The notes: a model not told the origin generated them from the sequence alone. Shown: positions 24,666-42,096, counted from the first letter of the stretch. The stretch: DNA of 64,000 nt from Liolophura sinensis (GCF_032854445.1 NC_088303.1:8501501-8565500), one strand, 5' to 3'. Numbers and translations: made by a program.

Positions 24666-26369
24666 GTGTATCCATGGGTTCAAGCACAGTTTCAACTTGA
24701 GGACACAGAAAAATACCCATAAGCACTGAGTTGAATCCCGGATTTTTGAGAATTTAATGAGCACATAGTACCTCTATGTCTGAGGCTGTCGTGAGGTACA
24801 ATGATAGTCCTATTATTATATGCAAGCACTGACAAACACTGAACTAAAGTCCTATATAATATGACTCAGTGTTTTACAGTTCTTACTTGACACTTGAGTC
24901 ATATCACCATCTAATTATTCCTGTTCAAAAACCACCTACCTCTCACCAACAACAGAATACGCCATGGATATCACCCCAAAACACCATAAATCTGGTACTG
25001 GTGTGAAGCCAAATCATAGTAAAGGCATCAATACCAGTTATCCTTTCTTCTGTTGTGGCAAAACACAGCAGTCTAAAGCCGTTCTTTTGAAGCTGTCAAA
25101 TTTGCGATTGTTCCTGATCACAATCTACATCTGGTGACACAGGTTTTCCCCCCATTTTCCAAAAGCATCAATTAACATATGTCATTATTCAGTTTTCCTG
25201 TTCCAGCTCATGCTGGCTTCCTCGCCGACCGTACATGGGAAGGTTTGTCAGCAACCTGCGGATGGTCGTGGATTTCCCCCGGGCTCTGCCCGGTTTCCAC
25301 CCACCATAATGCTGACCGCCGTCGGTTAAGTGAAATATTCTTGAGTACGGCGTAAAACACCAATCAAATAAATAAAGTTTTCCTGTTTTGTATTATAAAT
25401 TCATCTTCAAAGGTCTTGAAACTTCATGTAAATGTAGAGTCATGGTGCCATTCCACATAACACAAATTGGTGTTTTGGGTGATATCCTAGGCACATGCTG
25501 TCTTTGTTGAGAGGTAGGTGGTTTTTCACAAGGAGTAAGACATGGTGACATGGCTCTGATGTCAATCAGGACTATAAAAAGGGAGTCCTGCTTTACAGGA
25601 CTAGCCTTCACTCCTCAGTTCTCCGTGTGCTGCCCTCAGCATGTCCGCTGTATGTCATGGTTGTGTGCAACCCCTGTCCATGCCTCACATGTAAATTTAG
25701 TGAAATTCTTCGCCTTACAAGCATGTGCTGTACCAAAACTTGCTGATCCATCTACATGTTAGACCTACAAGCATAGCTTTCATTCACACACCATGTTTGA
25801 ATTGACTCGGCAATACTTGGAACTTTTTGATTTTCCGCCTTGTATCGTAGGGAGGCCTACTCGTAGTAATCAGAATTAAGGCATAGTCATCTCTGTACAT
25901 GAGTGACATGATGCTTGTTAGTCATCTGCACCGAGATTGCAAGGGCGAAGAATATTCCAACACTGACAAAGAAATGGACAGGGATTATGGACAACCACGT
26001 CACACAGCGAACAACATCAGTATGCTGGGATGGCACACTGAGAATCGAGGAGTGTAAGGTTAGTCAGTGCTTGCACACACGGCTGTCTCTGTAGTGTGTA
26101 TATGATCTTGGTGCCGGATTTATAAGTTTTTTAAGAGTGACCAACTGTAAACTAGTTACCAAGGATGCATCCTGACCATGGCCTATTCTTCAGCTTACAG
26201 ATTTGGACATTTACCTGAGGTTCAATCAGATTTTTACCTGCTATGTTAGTATGTACATCAAATTACTCCAGCCCTCCAGTGAGGTTCATTTGATTTCGTG
26301 AATATGAACATTCAGCCATTTGAGTCTTCTTTTTCTGTTAAATGCATATTTTTATGTTTTCTTCTTCAG
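24666..26369 (+). other. Intronic/spacer sequence with an S1 SINE
   Basis: Probably the first intron of the zinc-finger gene if the 22543 exon is real. Apart from the S1 SINE at 25200-25378, no exon or repeat was recognised. Confidence 0.35.
25200..25378 (+). repeat. tRNA-SINE family S1 copy
   Basis: Good copy: TCCAGCTCATGCTGGCTTCC, CAGCAACCTGCGGATGGTCG, CCCCCGGGCTCTGCCC, CATAATGCTGACCGCCGTC, AATATTCTTGAGTACGGCGT and an ACACCAATCAAATAAATAAA tail. Only the tRNA-like head is missing. Confidence 0.9.
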
Positions 26370-26672
26370 CTCACAAATGTGGAGATTCCCTCAAGCTTCA
26401 AGTTTGAATCAGACTGGAAAACCAACACTCATTAAAAGTGGAGAAGGTGCCTGGTGATTTGGAAGAGTCTTCCGGAGCTCATGGACAGAAAATCACAGGG
26501 CTGACCAGAAGATCCAAAGTCTGATGTATCATTCTAAAACTGGATTTGTTCAATTGTACACTTAATGGACATTGGCTGGCTAGACAATATATTATTAACT
26601 TTGATATTAGGAGTATGTTAACTTTGAGAAGTGTTTGTGAACTCTTCATTTACTGGTGAACTATCTGTGAAT

Positions 26673-29018
26673 ATGGTGAAAAGAGAATTAACAGAAGAGG
26701 CGGGCCACTCAACTCAGCTAAACAGTGTGAGTTTGCAAACTATAGGTCATCAACATGTCAAAACAGATCCATTCTTGTACTCATTTGTGGAGACAGAATT
26801 GGAGAGACCTCATGCACTGCTGATGGGAGAGACCAGATTTCTGGACCAACTCCATGGAAACCAGTCTCCTTGTATTAAAGATAGTTCTGCTGATAATTGT
26901 GGAGGAAATTTTCCTTCTTGTCCAGAGTCAGCTATTTATGAGGATAGCAAAGAATGTGTTCTCAGCGAACAGCAAGCCACAACTCCTGATGTAGGAGTGG
27001 TGGTTAACACTGGAGTGGACAGTTACCAAAGAGCCCTGTACCGGAGTGCCAGGTACCAGCCAGTGGTAAAACTTGAACGTAATCCTCATGTTGACCATAT
27101 GATCAGTGTAAAGGTCAGCCCAGCAAGCATTTTAGTGATAGGAGAAATGTCACATGGAGATCAGAACCTTCAAGTCAAAGGTGAGCGGGGATTCAAATTT
27201 TGGTCTATAGCAGACACTTTTGGTGAAGCACAGGGAGTGTTTGGTGACAAAATTACAAACCAAAACTTAGCTGATGCTGACATTGCCTTGTCAGGTAGTG
27301 AGGTCGACCCAACACTCAGTTTTGTCAAGGAAGAAGTGTCACACGAAGAACAGAATCGTCAGGTGAAAGGTGAGCCTGGCTTAGAATGGCCTCCAGGGGA
27401 CACCTTTACTGAAGCACAGAGAGTGTCTGGTGACAGAATTACGAACTGGGCATGTGATATTGCTATACAGGAGACAATGTTTTCTGATTGGGGAGGGGAG
27501 TTGAACAGTTTTGAGGAGGGGAGCATGGGTGCCAAGTACTGGCATGTGGTGAAACTTGAGAACATACCTGATGCTGACATTGCCTTGTCAGGTAGTGAAG
27601 TTGTCTCAACACTCAGTTTTGTCAAGGAAGAAGTGTCACACGAAGAATGCAGTCTTCAAGTGAAAGGTGAGTCTGGCTTAGAATGGCCTACGGGGGACAC
27701 CTTTGCTGAAGCACAGAGAGTGTCTGTTGACAGAATTTTGAACCAGGAAATACCTGATGCTAATGTTGCCTTGTCAGGTAGTGAGGTCGACCCAACACTC
27801 TGTTTTGTCAAGGAAGAAATGTCACACGAAGAATGCAGTCTTCAAGTGAGAGGTGAGTCTGGCTTAGAATGGCCTACGGGGGACACCTTTGCTGAAGCAC
27901 AGAGAGTGTCTGTTGACAGAATTTTGAACCAGGAAATACCTGATGCTAATGTTGCCTTGTCAGGTAGTGAGGTCGACCCAACACTCTGTTTTGTCAAGGA
28001 AGAAATGTCACACGAAGAATGCAGTCTTCAAGTGAAAGGTGAGTCTGGCTTAGAATGGCCTACGGGGGACACCTTTGCTGAAGCACAGAGAGTGTCTGTT
28101 GACAGAATTTTGAACCAGAAAATACCTGATGCTAATGTTGCCTTGTCAGGTAGTGAGGTCGACCCAACATTCAGTTTTTTCAAGGTAGAAGTGTCACACG
28201 AAGAACGGAATCTTCAAGTGAAAGGTGAGCCTGGCTTAGAATGGCCCACGAGGGACACCTTTGCTGAAGCACAGAGAGTGTCTGGTGACTTCCATCAGGA
28301 GAAGGTCAATGATGGCTCAGAATTTCAGGTTATGTTGGATGCCAGCACTGAGACACAGGAACAGTCTGGGTACTGGGTTGATGACACGGAGGCTGCATTA
28401 GAGACTGTGCCTCTTAAAACAGGAGTGCTGACTTGCGGAGACAGTAATGAGAGTGTCAGAAACCTGCCTGGGCTAAAGTTGAAGAGCATACATAAACGAA
28501 ATGGCGTGTTGAGACATGTTAAAAGCAAAGCTCCGGATACATGTGATCTGGATACTGAGGAAATGAGAACTAAGTCTTGTCTGGACGGGTATAGTAGTGC
28601 AAAGTACCAGCCTGTAGTTATGCTGGAAAGGATACCCACTTACACATGTAGTACCCCTGATGTTGAGATGTGTCCATCGTTTAATGGGACTTTTAGCGAC
28701 AGCTGTCATGCACCTGGATTCAAGACATCGAGAGGAGATACTTGCACTCTTAGACCATACAACATTGCCAATTTCCAGCCTGTGGTTAGACTGCAAAACA
28801 TACATATATCTGCTCCTGATGTGGGCTTGTTGAGCTCAGAAATTTGTCCAACATTCAGTGAAAATGTGAGCAGAGAATCCTTACAGAGAGAACCCGAAAC
28901 AGAGGGACAAATAAATAAGATTTGTCAAGACACACAGATTACAAGTACCGTGTACCAACCAGAAGCTAGTAAAGAGGAGTCACCAGCTCTGAAAACATGT
29001 AAACGTGGGTACCCCTAG
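26673..29018 (+). CDS. Repeat-rich N-terminal part of a C2H2 zinc-finger protein, SUMO-motif array
   Basis: A single open frame from the first ATG (MVKRELTEEAGHS; in-frame TAA at 26619) to a TAG at 29016, 781 aa. I do not recognise a named orthologue. The middle is six tandem repeats of up to 62 residues (27150-28320) with blocks VKGEPGLEWP, DTFAEAQRVS, ALSGSEVDPT and FVKEEVSHEE. A second repeated motif, YQPVVKLERIP, occurs four times outside or between them. VKGE, VKEE, VKLE and FKVE all fit the SUMO-acceptor consensus (hydrophobic-K-x-E). The protein is acidic and polar with no membrane segment, so a nuclear regulatory region is inferred. The finger domain lies immediately downstream in the +1 frame (28993-29544), so the two were probably one protein. 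The frame may be broken here by mutation or sequencing error. Confidence 0.75.
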   Translation: MVKRELTEEAGHSTQLNSVSLQTIGHQHVKTDPFLYSFVETELERPHALLMGETRFLDQLHGNQSPCIKDSSADNCGGNFPSCPESAIYEDSKECVLSEQQATTPDVGVVVNTGVDSYQRALYRSARYQPVVKLERNPHVDHMISVKVSPASILVIGEMSHGDQNLQVKGERGFKFWSIADTFGEAQGVFGDKITNQNLADADIALSGSEVDPTLSFVKEEVSHEEQNRQVKGEPGLEWPPGDTFTEAQRVSGDRITNWACDIAIQETMFSDWGGELNSFEEGSMGAKYWHVVKLENIPDADIALSGSEVVSTLSFVKEEVSHEECSLQVKGESGLEWPTGDTFAEAQRVSVDRILNQEIPDANVALSGSEVDPTLCFVKEEMSHEECSLQVRGESGLEWPTGDTFAEAQRVSVDRILNQEIPDANVALSGSEVDPTLCFVKEEMSHEECSLQVKGESGLEWPTGDTFAEAQRVSVDRILNQKIPDANVALSGSEVDPTFSFFKVEVSHEERNLQVKGEPGLEWPTRDTFAEAQRVSGDFHQEKVNDGSEFQVMLDASTETQEQSGYWVDDTEAALETVPLKTGVLTCGDSNESVRNLPGLKLKSIHKRNGVLRHVKSKAPDTCDLDTEEMRTKSCLDGYSSAKYQPVVMLERIPTYTCSTPDVEMCPSFNGTFSDSCHAPGFKTSRGDTCTLRPYNIANFQPVVRLQNIHISAPDVGLLSSEICPTFSENVSRESLQREPETEGQINKICQDTQITSTVYQPEASKEESPALKTCKRGYP
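27150..28320 (+). repeat. 186 bp coding tandem repeat
   Basis: Unit starts at 27645, 27831 and 28017 are exactly 186 bp (62 codons) apart and nearly identical, so this is a recent expansion. Flanking units diverge more, and one has an insertion between AGDRITNW-like and VVKLENIP segments. Because the unit is a multiple of three, copy changes keep the frame. Confidence 0.95.
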
Positions 29019-29544
29019 TACTATCAGTGATAGAACTGTTGCGCAGTCCTGTGATTTAAATAGGCTTGTGACAGCAGACAACGCTAAAAGACATCATACC
29101 TGTAACATTTGCAAGAAAAGTTTCTTTCATTTATGGCATTTGGAGGAACACAAGAAACTACACATAGCAAAGAACCGCCATACTTGCAACAAATGTAACA
29201 AAAGTTTCACAGTGCCCGGAGAATTGAGGAAGCATATGACACTCATGGGCCATTTCAAGGAATATAAGAAGTTTCACATAGATGAAAAACCTTACAAATG
29301 TAACGTTTGTGGAAAAAGATACAAAAGCAGCAATCGTTTGAAGGATCACCTAAGATTACACACGGATGAAAAACCCTATACTTGTGACGTTTGTGAGAAA
29401 AGTTTTACCAGTAAAACAGATAAATACGTGCACATGAAATTACACCAAGGTGAAAATGCGCACATTTGTTACATTTGCAAGAAAAGTTTTGACAAAAATG
29501 ATGCGCGTATATTGATTGGACACATGAGGTTACACAGAAGTTAA
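28993..29544 (+). CDS. C2H2 zinc-finger domain, +1 frame to the upstream ORF
   Basis: Open from 28993 with no convincing ATG before the fingers, so it is most likely the C-terminal part of the gene begun at 26673. Five C2H2 units are visible. Finger 1 starts CNICKKSF (standard C-x2-C-x12-H-x3-H). Finger 2 starts CNKCNKSF, has H-x5-H and is followed by half a finger (FKEYKKFH). Finger 3 starts CNVCGKRY and finger 4 CDVCEKSF. Finger 5 starts CYICKKSF and has 14 residues between the second Cys and first His instead of 12. Linkers HIDEKPYKC and HTDEKPYTC are near the classical TGEKPY type, so DNA binding by fingers 3-4 is plausible. The stop is TAA at 29542-29544. Confidence 0.85.
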   Translation, partial: KHVNVGTPSTISDRTVAQSCDLNRLVTADNAKRHHTCNICKKSFFHLWHLEEHKKLHIAKNRHTCNKCNKSFTVPGELRKHMTLMGHFKEYKKFHIDEKPYKCNVCGKRYKSSNRLKDHLRLHTDEKPYTCDVCEKSFTSKTDKYVHMKLHQGENAHICYICKKSFDKNDARILIGHMRLHRS

Positions 29545-29559
29545 AAATCATTGATCATT

Positions 29560-30235
29560 AAAAATCACTCATACGGTGATATAAAATAATACATTAGTGA
29601 AAACCCCTACACGTTTCAGGCAGAGAGGTCGTTCGAAGTATCACATGAGCTTGCATACAAGTATAAAACCCTACACATTTATTGGGTGTTAGAAAGTTGT
29701 TTTACAACACGGATCATATGAAGTTGCACACTTCTATGCAAGATCATACACAAGCAAATTAAAATAGCCTTGCACGTACCTTGTAACATTTGTCAGAAAG
29801 ATACACACGTGTCCAAAACCAACCACCATATGTGAGAAAAATTTTGCCCAAAAGCCTAGAATAAAAGGTGAAATGAAAGGAAAGATCGATGAAATATATA
29901 TATATAAATATACATGTACCATATATATATATATATATATATATACACACGTAAGATTTGTAAGAAACGTTAGTCAAACGAGTCCTTTTAAGGGGCAAAT
30001 ATAAGAACTCGCATGCATGAAACCCTACAGACCTCCAAAATTTCTTTAAGTCAATTGAAGAACAATAACCCTGTAAAAATCCAGACACGTGTACGAAATG
30101 TGAAAGAGACCAAGTAATGGGAAAAGCTCGCCGTTCAACCACAAGTCTGCAAGTTACCCGATTCTCAAGGCTTTTTAAAAAACCTACATCTGTAGTATTC
30201 GTGAAAAAGGCAATTTATAATGTGTTACATGAAAA
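29560..30235 (+). pseudogene. Fossil C2H2 fingers downstream of the stop
   Basis: After the stop, decayed finger pieces recur in shifting frames. Examples are GTGAAAACCCCTACACGTTT (linker GENPYTF), GATCATATGAAGTTGCACAC (DHMKLHT), CCTTGTAACATTTGTCAGAA (CNICQ), ATATGTGAGAAAAATTTTGC (ICEKNFA) and AAGATTTGTAAGAAACG (KICKK). The fingers once ran further, and an AT microsatellite at ~29915-29944 splits the relic. Confidence 0.6.
29896..29945. repeat. (TA)n microsatellite
   Basis: Two short runs of ATATAT flank a TAAATATACATGTACC interruption, inside the fossil zinc-finger tail. Confidence 0.9.
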
Positions 30236-32377
30236 TGCATGTATATGAGACTAAACTAGACTGAAAAGTAATTGTCGGGAAATTTAAAAATTTGTACACT
30301 GATTCTTTACAACAGAACAATGTACCATGTTCGAGTTCTTTCTTGTTTTTGGTTTATCTTTTTAGGCACTTGCAGTTATGGTTTAAATCGTAAATTGCTT
30401 GATAAATACGAGCCCAGGTCAGTTTGGAGTAATGGGGGATAACTCCCGTAGCAGTTGTAATATATTGTTGCGGAGCAGTTGCAAAAGTCAGGAGTGAAAA
30501 CTTCGCTAGGCTGTGAAAAATGGATGCGACCATTCACGTTCTGGAGCCGCGTAATTTAACACGCGGGTCGAGAACTCGAGAGTGAAGATAAACAAAAACC
30601 GCGCTGTTGTGCCTAATCTCCACTCGCAGGTTTTATAATGGGACACGCAAGTCGAGAATGTGAGATTAGTGAAATCGCGCGATATTATTGCTAATCTCGA
30701 GCAGTTTGTTAAATACTTGTTTTTGCCCTATTAATCTTGTAAATGATTCCTGTTGGTCTCGGGTTCAAGTCCAGTTTGATTTTATAAAGACAAACGCGGG
30801 CATTTTTTCTTTACAAGTTTCCATTTCAGTGTGACAACGTTTACCGCAATATCGTCATCACAAGAAAGCATTTATAAGTATTTTTCTAGGAAGCGGTTTA
30901 TGCGATTAAACTGAAATACAATATGCAGAAAGGACACGGTGGGGTAAATGCGCTTTGTTGTAGAGCTGTAATTGCAAAGGAGTTCAAAGGATTATATATT
31001 TACTGTCTTTGTGTGAAAATCTGTGTTAATAAATACAAGACTTGTAGGCTTAAAAATGTTACTACTTTATAAGGGCGATTTACTGTATTTGTTTACAATG
31101 TCTATAACCTTTTAGACTGGAAACTGTCTTGAAATTGCGTGGATTTTTGTGATGAATAAAACACTTATAAAATGTACCATTTCAGTGATTTTAATCAAAA
31201 TTTCACTGGGAATTGGTCTAGTTTGGGAATTTGAACACTTTGAGTGATGTAATTAAGTCAGGCGGCTTGGCAGCTATATTGGATTTCGTCCAAAACCTTT
31301 TAAAAATTTCTTCATAATCGCTGAACCGATTATTCTGAAATTTAGTATGCGTTTACAACCACACAGTTCCCAGGATGTGTAGTTTTCGGATATTTGAATT
31401 TCGAAAATTTATACCAGCAAATTTTTCTCCGAATTTCACGATAGCTTGAGTCTCGTGTTTTGCTCTGTATCTTGAAAACGGTTAGAACCAGAAAGCTCAG
31501 ACAAGCGTGTTTCTTGAAATCGGGAGCAGATGTCAATGCGCCATATACCGCAAGGCGCCTGTGTAAAGCCTGTATAGTATCAGTGGCGTGACGACAGCGT
31601 ATAGCATATGATAAAAACGTTTTATTGTTCTGATCCTTGTTCAAAGTTATACTCAACAAAGATACAAACATATGTTTGACTATAGAACCGCTAGGCATAT
31701 GGTATCGCTTTTAGGAACGTAACAGCTTTACATATATTTTCTTTTCTTCCTTGAGCTGCCTTTCTTAGTTTTTACTCTTTGTTAAGTGTTATCATTTGTA
31801 GTAGAGGCTTCAAAGTTTCATTCTAGGCGTAAATTTGAGTGTTTTTCGGGGAATGTAGGCGAAAGCAAACGTATAGTAGACAGTCCTGTTTCACGTTCTC
31901 TGACTGGGAATACTTGTCAGTTCTGTCCAAAAATTTCATCGCTCAAACCGATATCAAGAATTTGACTGGTGTTGTCTCAGGGGACGAGGACTCTCAGACC
32001 TGGAGCTTTTGGGCCAAACGCGAACATGTATAAGTAAACACAACATCAGTTGTGGGCTGTGGCCACACAGAGATACTTGACCATGGTATATGGTACTCTT
32101 GGCGCAGCTTGGCGACAGCTTTGTATAACTAGCTCATGATAGCGACAAGCAGGGACTATTTTTGGTTCACCTATAGTTCTAGCATTAAAATGAGTTTTTA
32201 ACTTTGAAATAAAACTAGGCAAATCCGATAAACCGGACTTTCATTCTTTTCGAGGGTTCGGACTGCAGTCTTGCCCTTAAACATTCGACACGGTATACCA
32301 TATCTTAGGGGGTTTTTTTACTACAAGAATCAGACCTATATTTCTTAATTCTAAGACGTCTGTTCTTTTCTCTAGCG
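30236..32377. other. Non-coding spacer
   Basis: No gene recognised. At 30620-30680 a loose inverted motif pairs CTAATCTCCACTCGC with GCAAGTCGAGAATGTGAGAT. Confidence 0.4.
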
Positions 32378-32475
32378 TTTGATCCAACCATAATGCTGGG
32401 TTGCGCTCATATAAGTAAAATATTCTTGAGTACGGTGTAAAACACCAATGAAATAAATCCAGTAAATAAATATTT
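32378..32475 (+). repeat. tRNA-SINE family S1, 3' end
   Basis: CCATAATGCTGGGTTGCG, ATAAGTAAAATATTCTTGAG and TACGGTGTAAAACACCAATG with an AATAAAT tail. Confidence 0.8.
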
Positions 32476-32594
32476 TGTCCAGAAAGCATATAGGATAGAC
32501 AGGCTCATCGCGTCTTGCCAAACCCTGCACCTGTGACGGCCTATACAAGTTGGATTTTTCCAAATGAAATTCAAGGATGGAACGTGGAAAAACC

Positions 32595-33112
32595 GTTCAA
32601 CTTTTGTTGACTCGACAGCAAGTTGAATGCTGTGGAGGTAAGTTGAGTGTCTCGTCCACACTACAAATCAGATAGGTCAACATTGTCTAACTTTGTCCTC
32701 ATGTGTTGAGCTGTGTTTTTTTTACCAAACTTTCGATACATTGAGTGAAAGTTCCTTCCTTCTCCCCAGTGCATGAGCCAAAATGATTTTATTTTGCCCT
32801 TGTCTTTCTAATCTTTAGAGAAAGTGTTGTACACGCAAGGGTATTTTCGTTGATACTCCTGTATCAAGGAATTATCATCGTGGGACCAGTTTCTCTATTT
32901 CGCCTTTGGTGCCTTCAATTTGCCCATGCCTCGTGCCTTAAGACGGCCACGTTATTTCTTACACGCCCGCTGATTGGTCACTTTCACTCAACTTGTTGAC
33001 AGAAAATACACATGCACATTTCCGTGTGTTGAGTGTTGTTGAATCAAGTTGAAGAACGCGTCCACACCACTCAACATGACCCAACTTGTTGAGTCAACAA
33101 ATGTAGGGTGAT
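32595..33112. mobile_element. MITE-like element, family M3
   Basis: Inverted ends: left CAACTTTTGTTGACTCGACA with GCAAGTTGA; right CCAACTTGTTGAGTCAACAA then ATG. Inner arms repeat the GTCCACAC and GTTGAGTGTTGTTGA motifs. No coding capacity. Confidence 0.55.
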
Positions 33113-34061
33113 GCTGGATAGTCAGGACGGGGCTTAACTGTCGTCTGCTTCAATTAAAACATGGACAACTCGCAAGCAGTTGTCAAAATGGATCTGAAGG
33201 AATGGAACTCGCCAGTTTTCGGTGACGTCAGCTGAGCCCTGTTTTACCTTTAGCTATATGAACGTGATGTACGACATCGTGTTTCCGGTTGTTTCTCTTC
33301 ACATGGCGTATCTCATGACTTTGTGTGAGTCCTGCACCATTACAATGGAGAGTGTCTAAACTTACACTAAACATATACAATATACGTCTTTCTGTCCACA
33401 TGGACCAACGTAAGCAATCTAAAAGAACACAGCATAAAGAGTAAAACCAGAGCAGTGACTACAATATTTGATGATGATTGGCAAATGGTCCGTGTAAACC
33501 CCTGAAAAACCTTTCTCTTAGTCAAATGATCTCGTAATATCGTATATAAGCATCGATAAACTATCCCAAATAAGGTTTAAATAAACATATATTTTTACTT
33601 TGTGATTTTGCATACCGAGATCAAAGGGAGGAATTGGAAGATCGAGTACGCACACGGAGAAAACCCAATGCGCCTTGTTTAAAGTTTGAAGTAAACAGAC
33701 GCAGGTTATTTGGGCATCATCGTATTTTCCGGTTTCTCTAACATGACGTATCCCATGATTTATTAAAAATTCCAGATTAAAAGTTGATTTACAGAGTTAC
33801 CAAGCACTTCAGAATAAAAATGGCTGTGCCATTTTAGGTCTGTTTTCACCCCTCTTCTGAAATGAGTAAGCTATATAATTTGTTGTCCTGTCTTTTAAAT
33901 AAATACCATCTGATACGCAGTATATAGCACAATAGCTTAAGCGTTAGGTAAAAATGCACTTATACTGATTGATTTGCCTAATCAAACAATCAACAGTCTT
34001 TACACCTTAATATACGATACGGTTAGAGAATTACACGCCATGGAGAATGTGTGTTGGCAAA
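33113..34061 (-). other. Spacer and probable phospholipase A2 3' UTR
   Basis: TTTATT at 33759-33764 reads AATAAA on the minus strand, about 300 nt past the phospholipase stop. Nothing else recognised. Confidence 0.4.
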
Positions 34062-39349
<5,288 letters not shown>

Positions 39350-42096
39350 TAGCTGTAACCGATTCAAACATTGATGTTTCATTATAAATTTCATTGACTT
39401 CAAAGGTGATATCACATGTAACTGAACATTGGCTGAACATATAACTGAACATAACTGAACATAACTGAACAATTAAGGGAAACCCCTGAGCATTGCAAGT
39501 CTACATGGCCAAAAACAGGCAGAAAGAAAAGACAACATGGTCAGCCTCTGTGATATCATATATTTTAAGGTGATGAACCCTGCATACGCAGAGGATGTGG
39601 AGACGTGTCATACAAATGCCACATTTAGAGAATATTATATATTTGTTCAATTACAGGGACATATTGCCGACAGAAATTTTGACTTTTTAATTTGGTTCAA
39701 CCAAATACAAAAATGAATTGTACTTGACTCCTAACTGAACGCCCTAGGCCTCAATTTTAATTAAGACAATTACCAGGGGAAATGTGAAAAAAAGACTGAA
39801 AATACATCCCGGAATGGCAGGAAGGACAATTGGACTACTACATAATCCAACCTCAGGTGAATCTAACCTGAACATAACTTGTCAGCGTTTTAACACATGT
39901 ATTCATGTACTCTCCTACTACCAGCCATCTTTGCCTGTATCCACATAACAGTGATTAAAGATTGAAAATACACTCTCGGACAGATTGGACAAATGTACAG
40001 AATGACATGATGCGGTATTAAGATGATTTGGTTGCATATATTTTAGTTGTTTACAGAGCATAGAAGGGTACATTGATGGAATGGACGAGGAAGGTGCCGG
40101 CTGATGTTTAAAAGCTTGACGCACAAATGTACATAGAAATAATACCTGTCGTTAGTGTGGCCGCACCAGAAAAGTGTAATATCTTGTTACAATCAATATT
40201 TATAAAACACAAGCATGGATGACAGTGAATATAGTGCAAACGTATGGTATGGCAGGCTTTTACCAAGTACTATTTACCATAATCGCATTATATTTGCATA
40301 TTAAATCTGTGAATCAGTTGATACCCTTATTTCGATATCAGAATCATTAAGTACTTGAGGAATATAACGGCAATATCCTGGAGAAAGTCACGTTTTGGTG
40401 AGTGTAACCCGGCTAAGGAAATGCCAGTGACGCTAGCACCTGATAGTTGATATAAAAAGTCAGTATTCACAACAAACTAAAATATTTGTAAAAATTTTGA
40501 ATAAGTGATAAAAAAGTGATGGCTAGTAAATGATATACTCACAAGAGCGTTTTCTAGGCGAATTCCGCAGGCTGTCAAATATACCACTTTTAATATCAAG
40601 TGTCACGTGATGTGTCTTTATGCTCATGGTCCATAGCTTTGCTGTGCAGAGGGTAGCAGATTGAGTGAGAAAACACAATCTTCGAAAATAACAAGCTGTC
40701 ACTTCCCTCACTGCAAGACCACCAGCAATCCACGAATTCATCCTACATATGTTTTTGTTGTTGCTGTTTTAGTAACAATGAGTGCTCATTGCTTACACTC
40801 GCGAATCATTCAGTGATATTTGCATGTAACTGAAACCCTGAGTCAATAACTAGACCGGGTAGACGATTTCTGTTCATGGCATTGTTGTAGGTAATACTAA
40901 CCCTGTCCTTGTCACATTTCCAAAGGTTTCGTTACACTTGGCATAGGTATTTGAGGATGATAATTGTGCCAGTATACTATTCCATCAATTATGCCTAATT
41001 AGAGGCAATATTCCGGATAAACAAGTCAAAGAGATAGTCAGAGATGCGACATTCGGCAAAACCCCAAAACATCACCTTCCGAATTTCCCATGCAGGTATA
41101 TCACAAAACAACAAAAGGTTACTTCACTTCGCTGCCATTGTTGTTTTCCTTATTGTTGTAGAAGTTCATATCAAAATAATTTTCACAGATACGATGAGGG
41201 TCATTTTTATAGGTGGGGGGTATCGGAGTAACAGGTGTAAATCAATGAGCTTTGTTACGGGCCATGCTGGTTGGAGACACGTGGTTCTCACCGAACAATG
41301 AGCTACGCAAATGGCCGCACACGAGTCGTCGACCGCTGATTGTCACACCATAAAATGCATTATTATCAATAATTTCTTTTCCTTACCAACATGTGTGACT
41401 TTTTTTCGGTTAAGGTTTTTTGTTCGGCTTTAAATCTTATAAAGTTGTCAGATTTAGCACTGCAGAATCTCAGTCTTTTATATATATACAGAAAGGGCAA
41501 AGTCAAATAACGATAGCAGTCGTGATTACTTAAACAATGTATATGAATGAAATAAATAAAATAAAAAGAAACAACTTTCTTAGTGTCATCCACTACACTG
41601 AATAAGATAGGCAGATTCTTTTAGCTAAAACATGAAAATTTAAACAAGAATTTGGTGTGTCATTTTCAAAGTCTGCTTTGTTTCCAAGTCACAGAACGGC
41701 TGACTTTTGGCATATTTCCGACATCCACATATATCACTCGTCAACGGAAAAAGAGTTTACATAGATAATTGCTAGGCTTTCGAAGACTAAAGCTAAAGTT
41801 CGTCGACCCTGTCTTCGCCCCCAAAGCCCCACCAATCCTGAAATCCCAATCGCCCTGTGGTGAACACGGAACCATGTACCTGGCCATATATATGTACACT
41901 AGCAGGCATGTAAGGAACAAACACCGTATAGACCGAATGGAATATTGATCAGAAGAAAGGACAGACATATAGGCCAATATCACAGGTGGGTCTTCACACG
42001 GGAAAGTAACCAAATGTCTAAGTAGGCTAATTAATGTTTCCCTTGAACTTTACGTATAAATCGATCTGTTAGAATGGACACGCGCCCACCGGACGC
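39350..42096. other. Spacer between phospholipase A2 and alginate lyase 1
   Basis: Contains a short ATAACTGAAC 10 bp tandem run at 39438-39471, just upstream of the phospholipase start. No gene recognised. Confidence 0.4.

Noticed and set aside
29005..29046. A 42 nt intron (GTGGGT...GCGCAG) explaining the zinc-finger frameshift
   Set aside because: Too short for a normal intron, and the join runs directly into an in-frame TGA.
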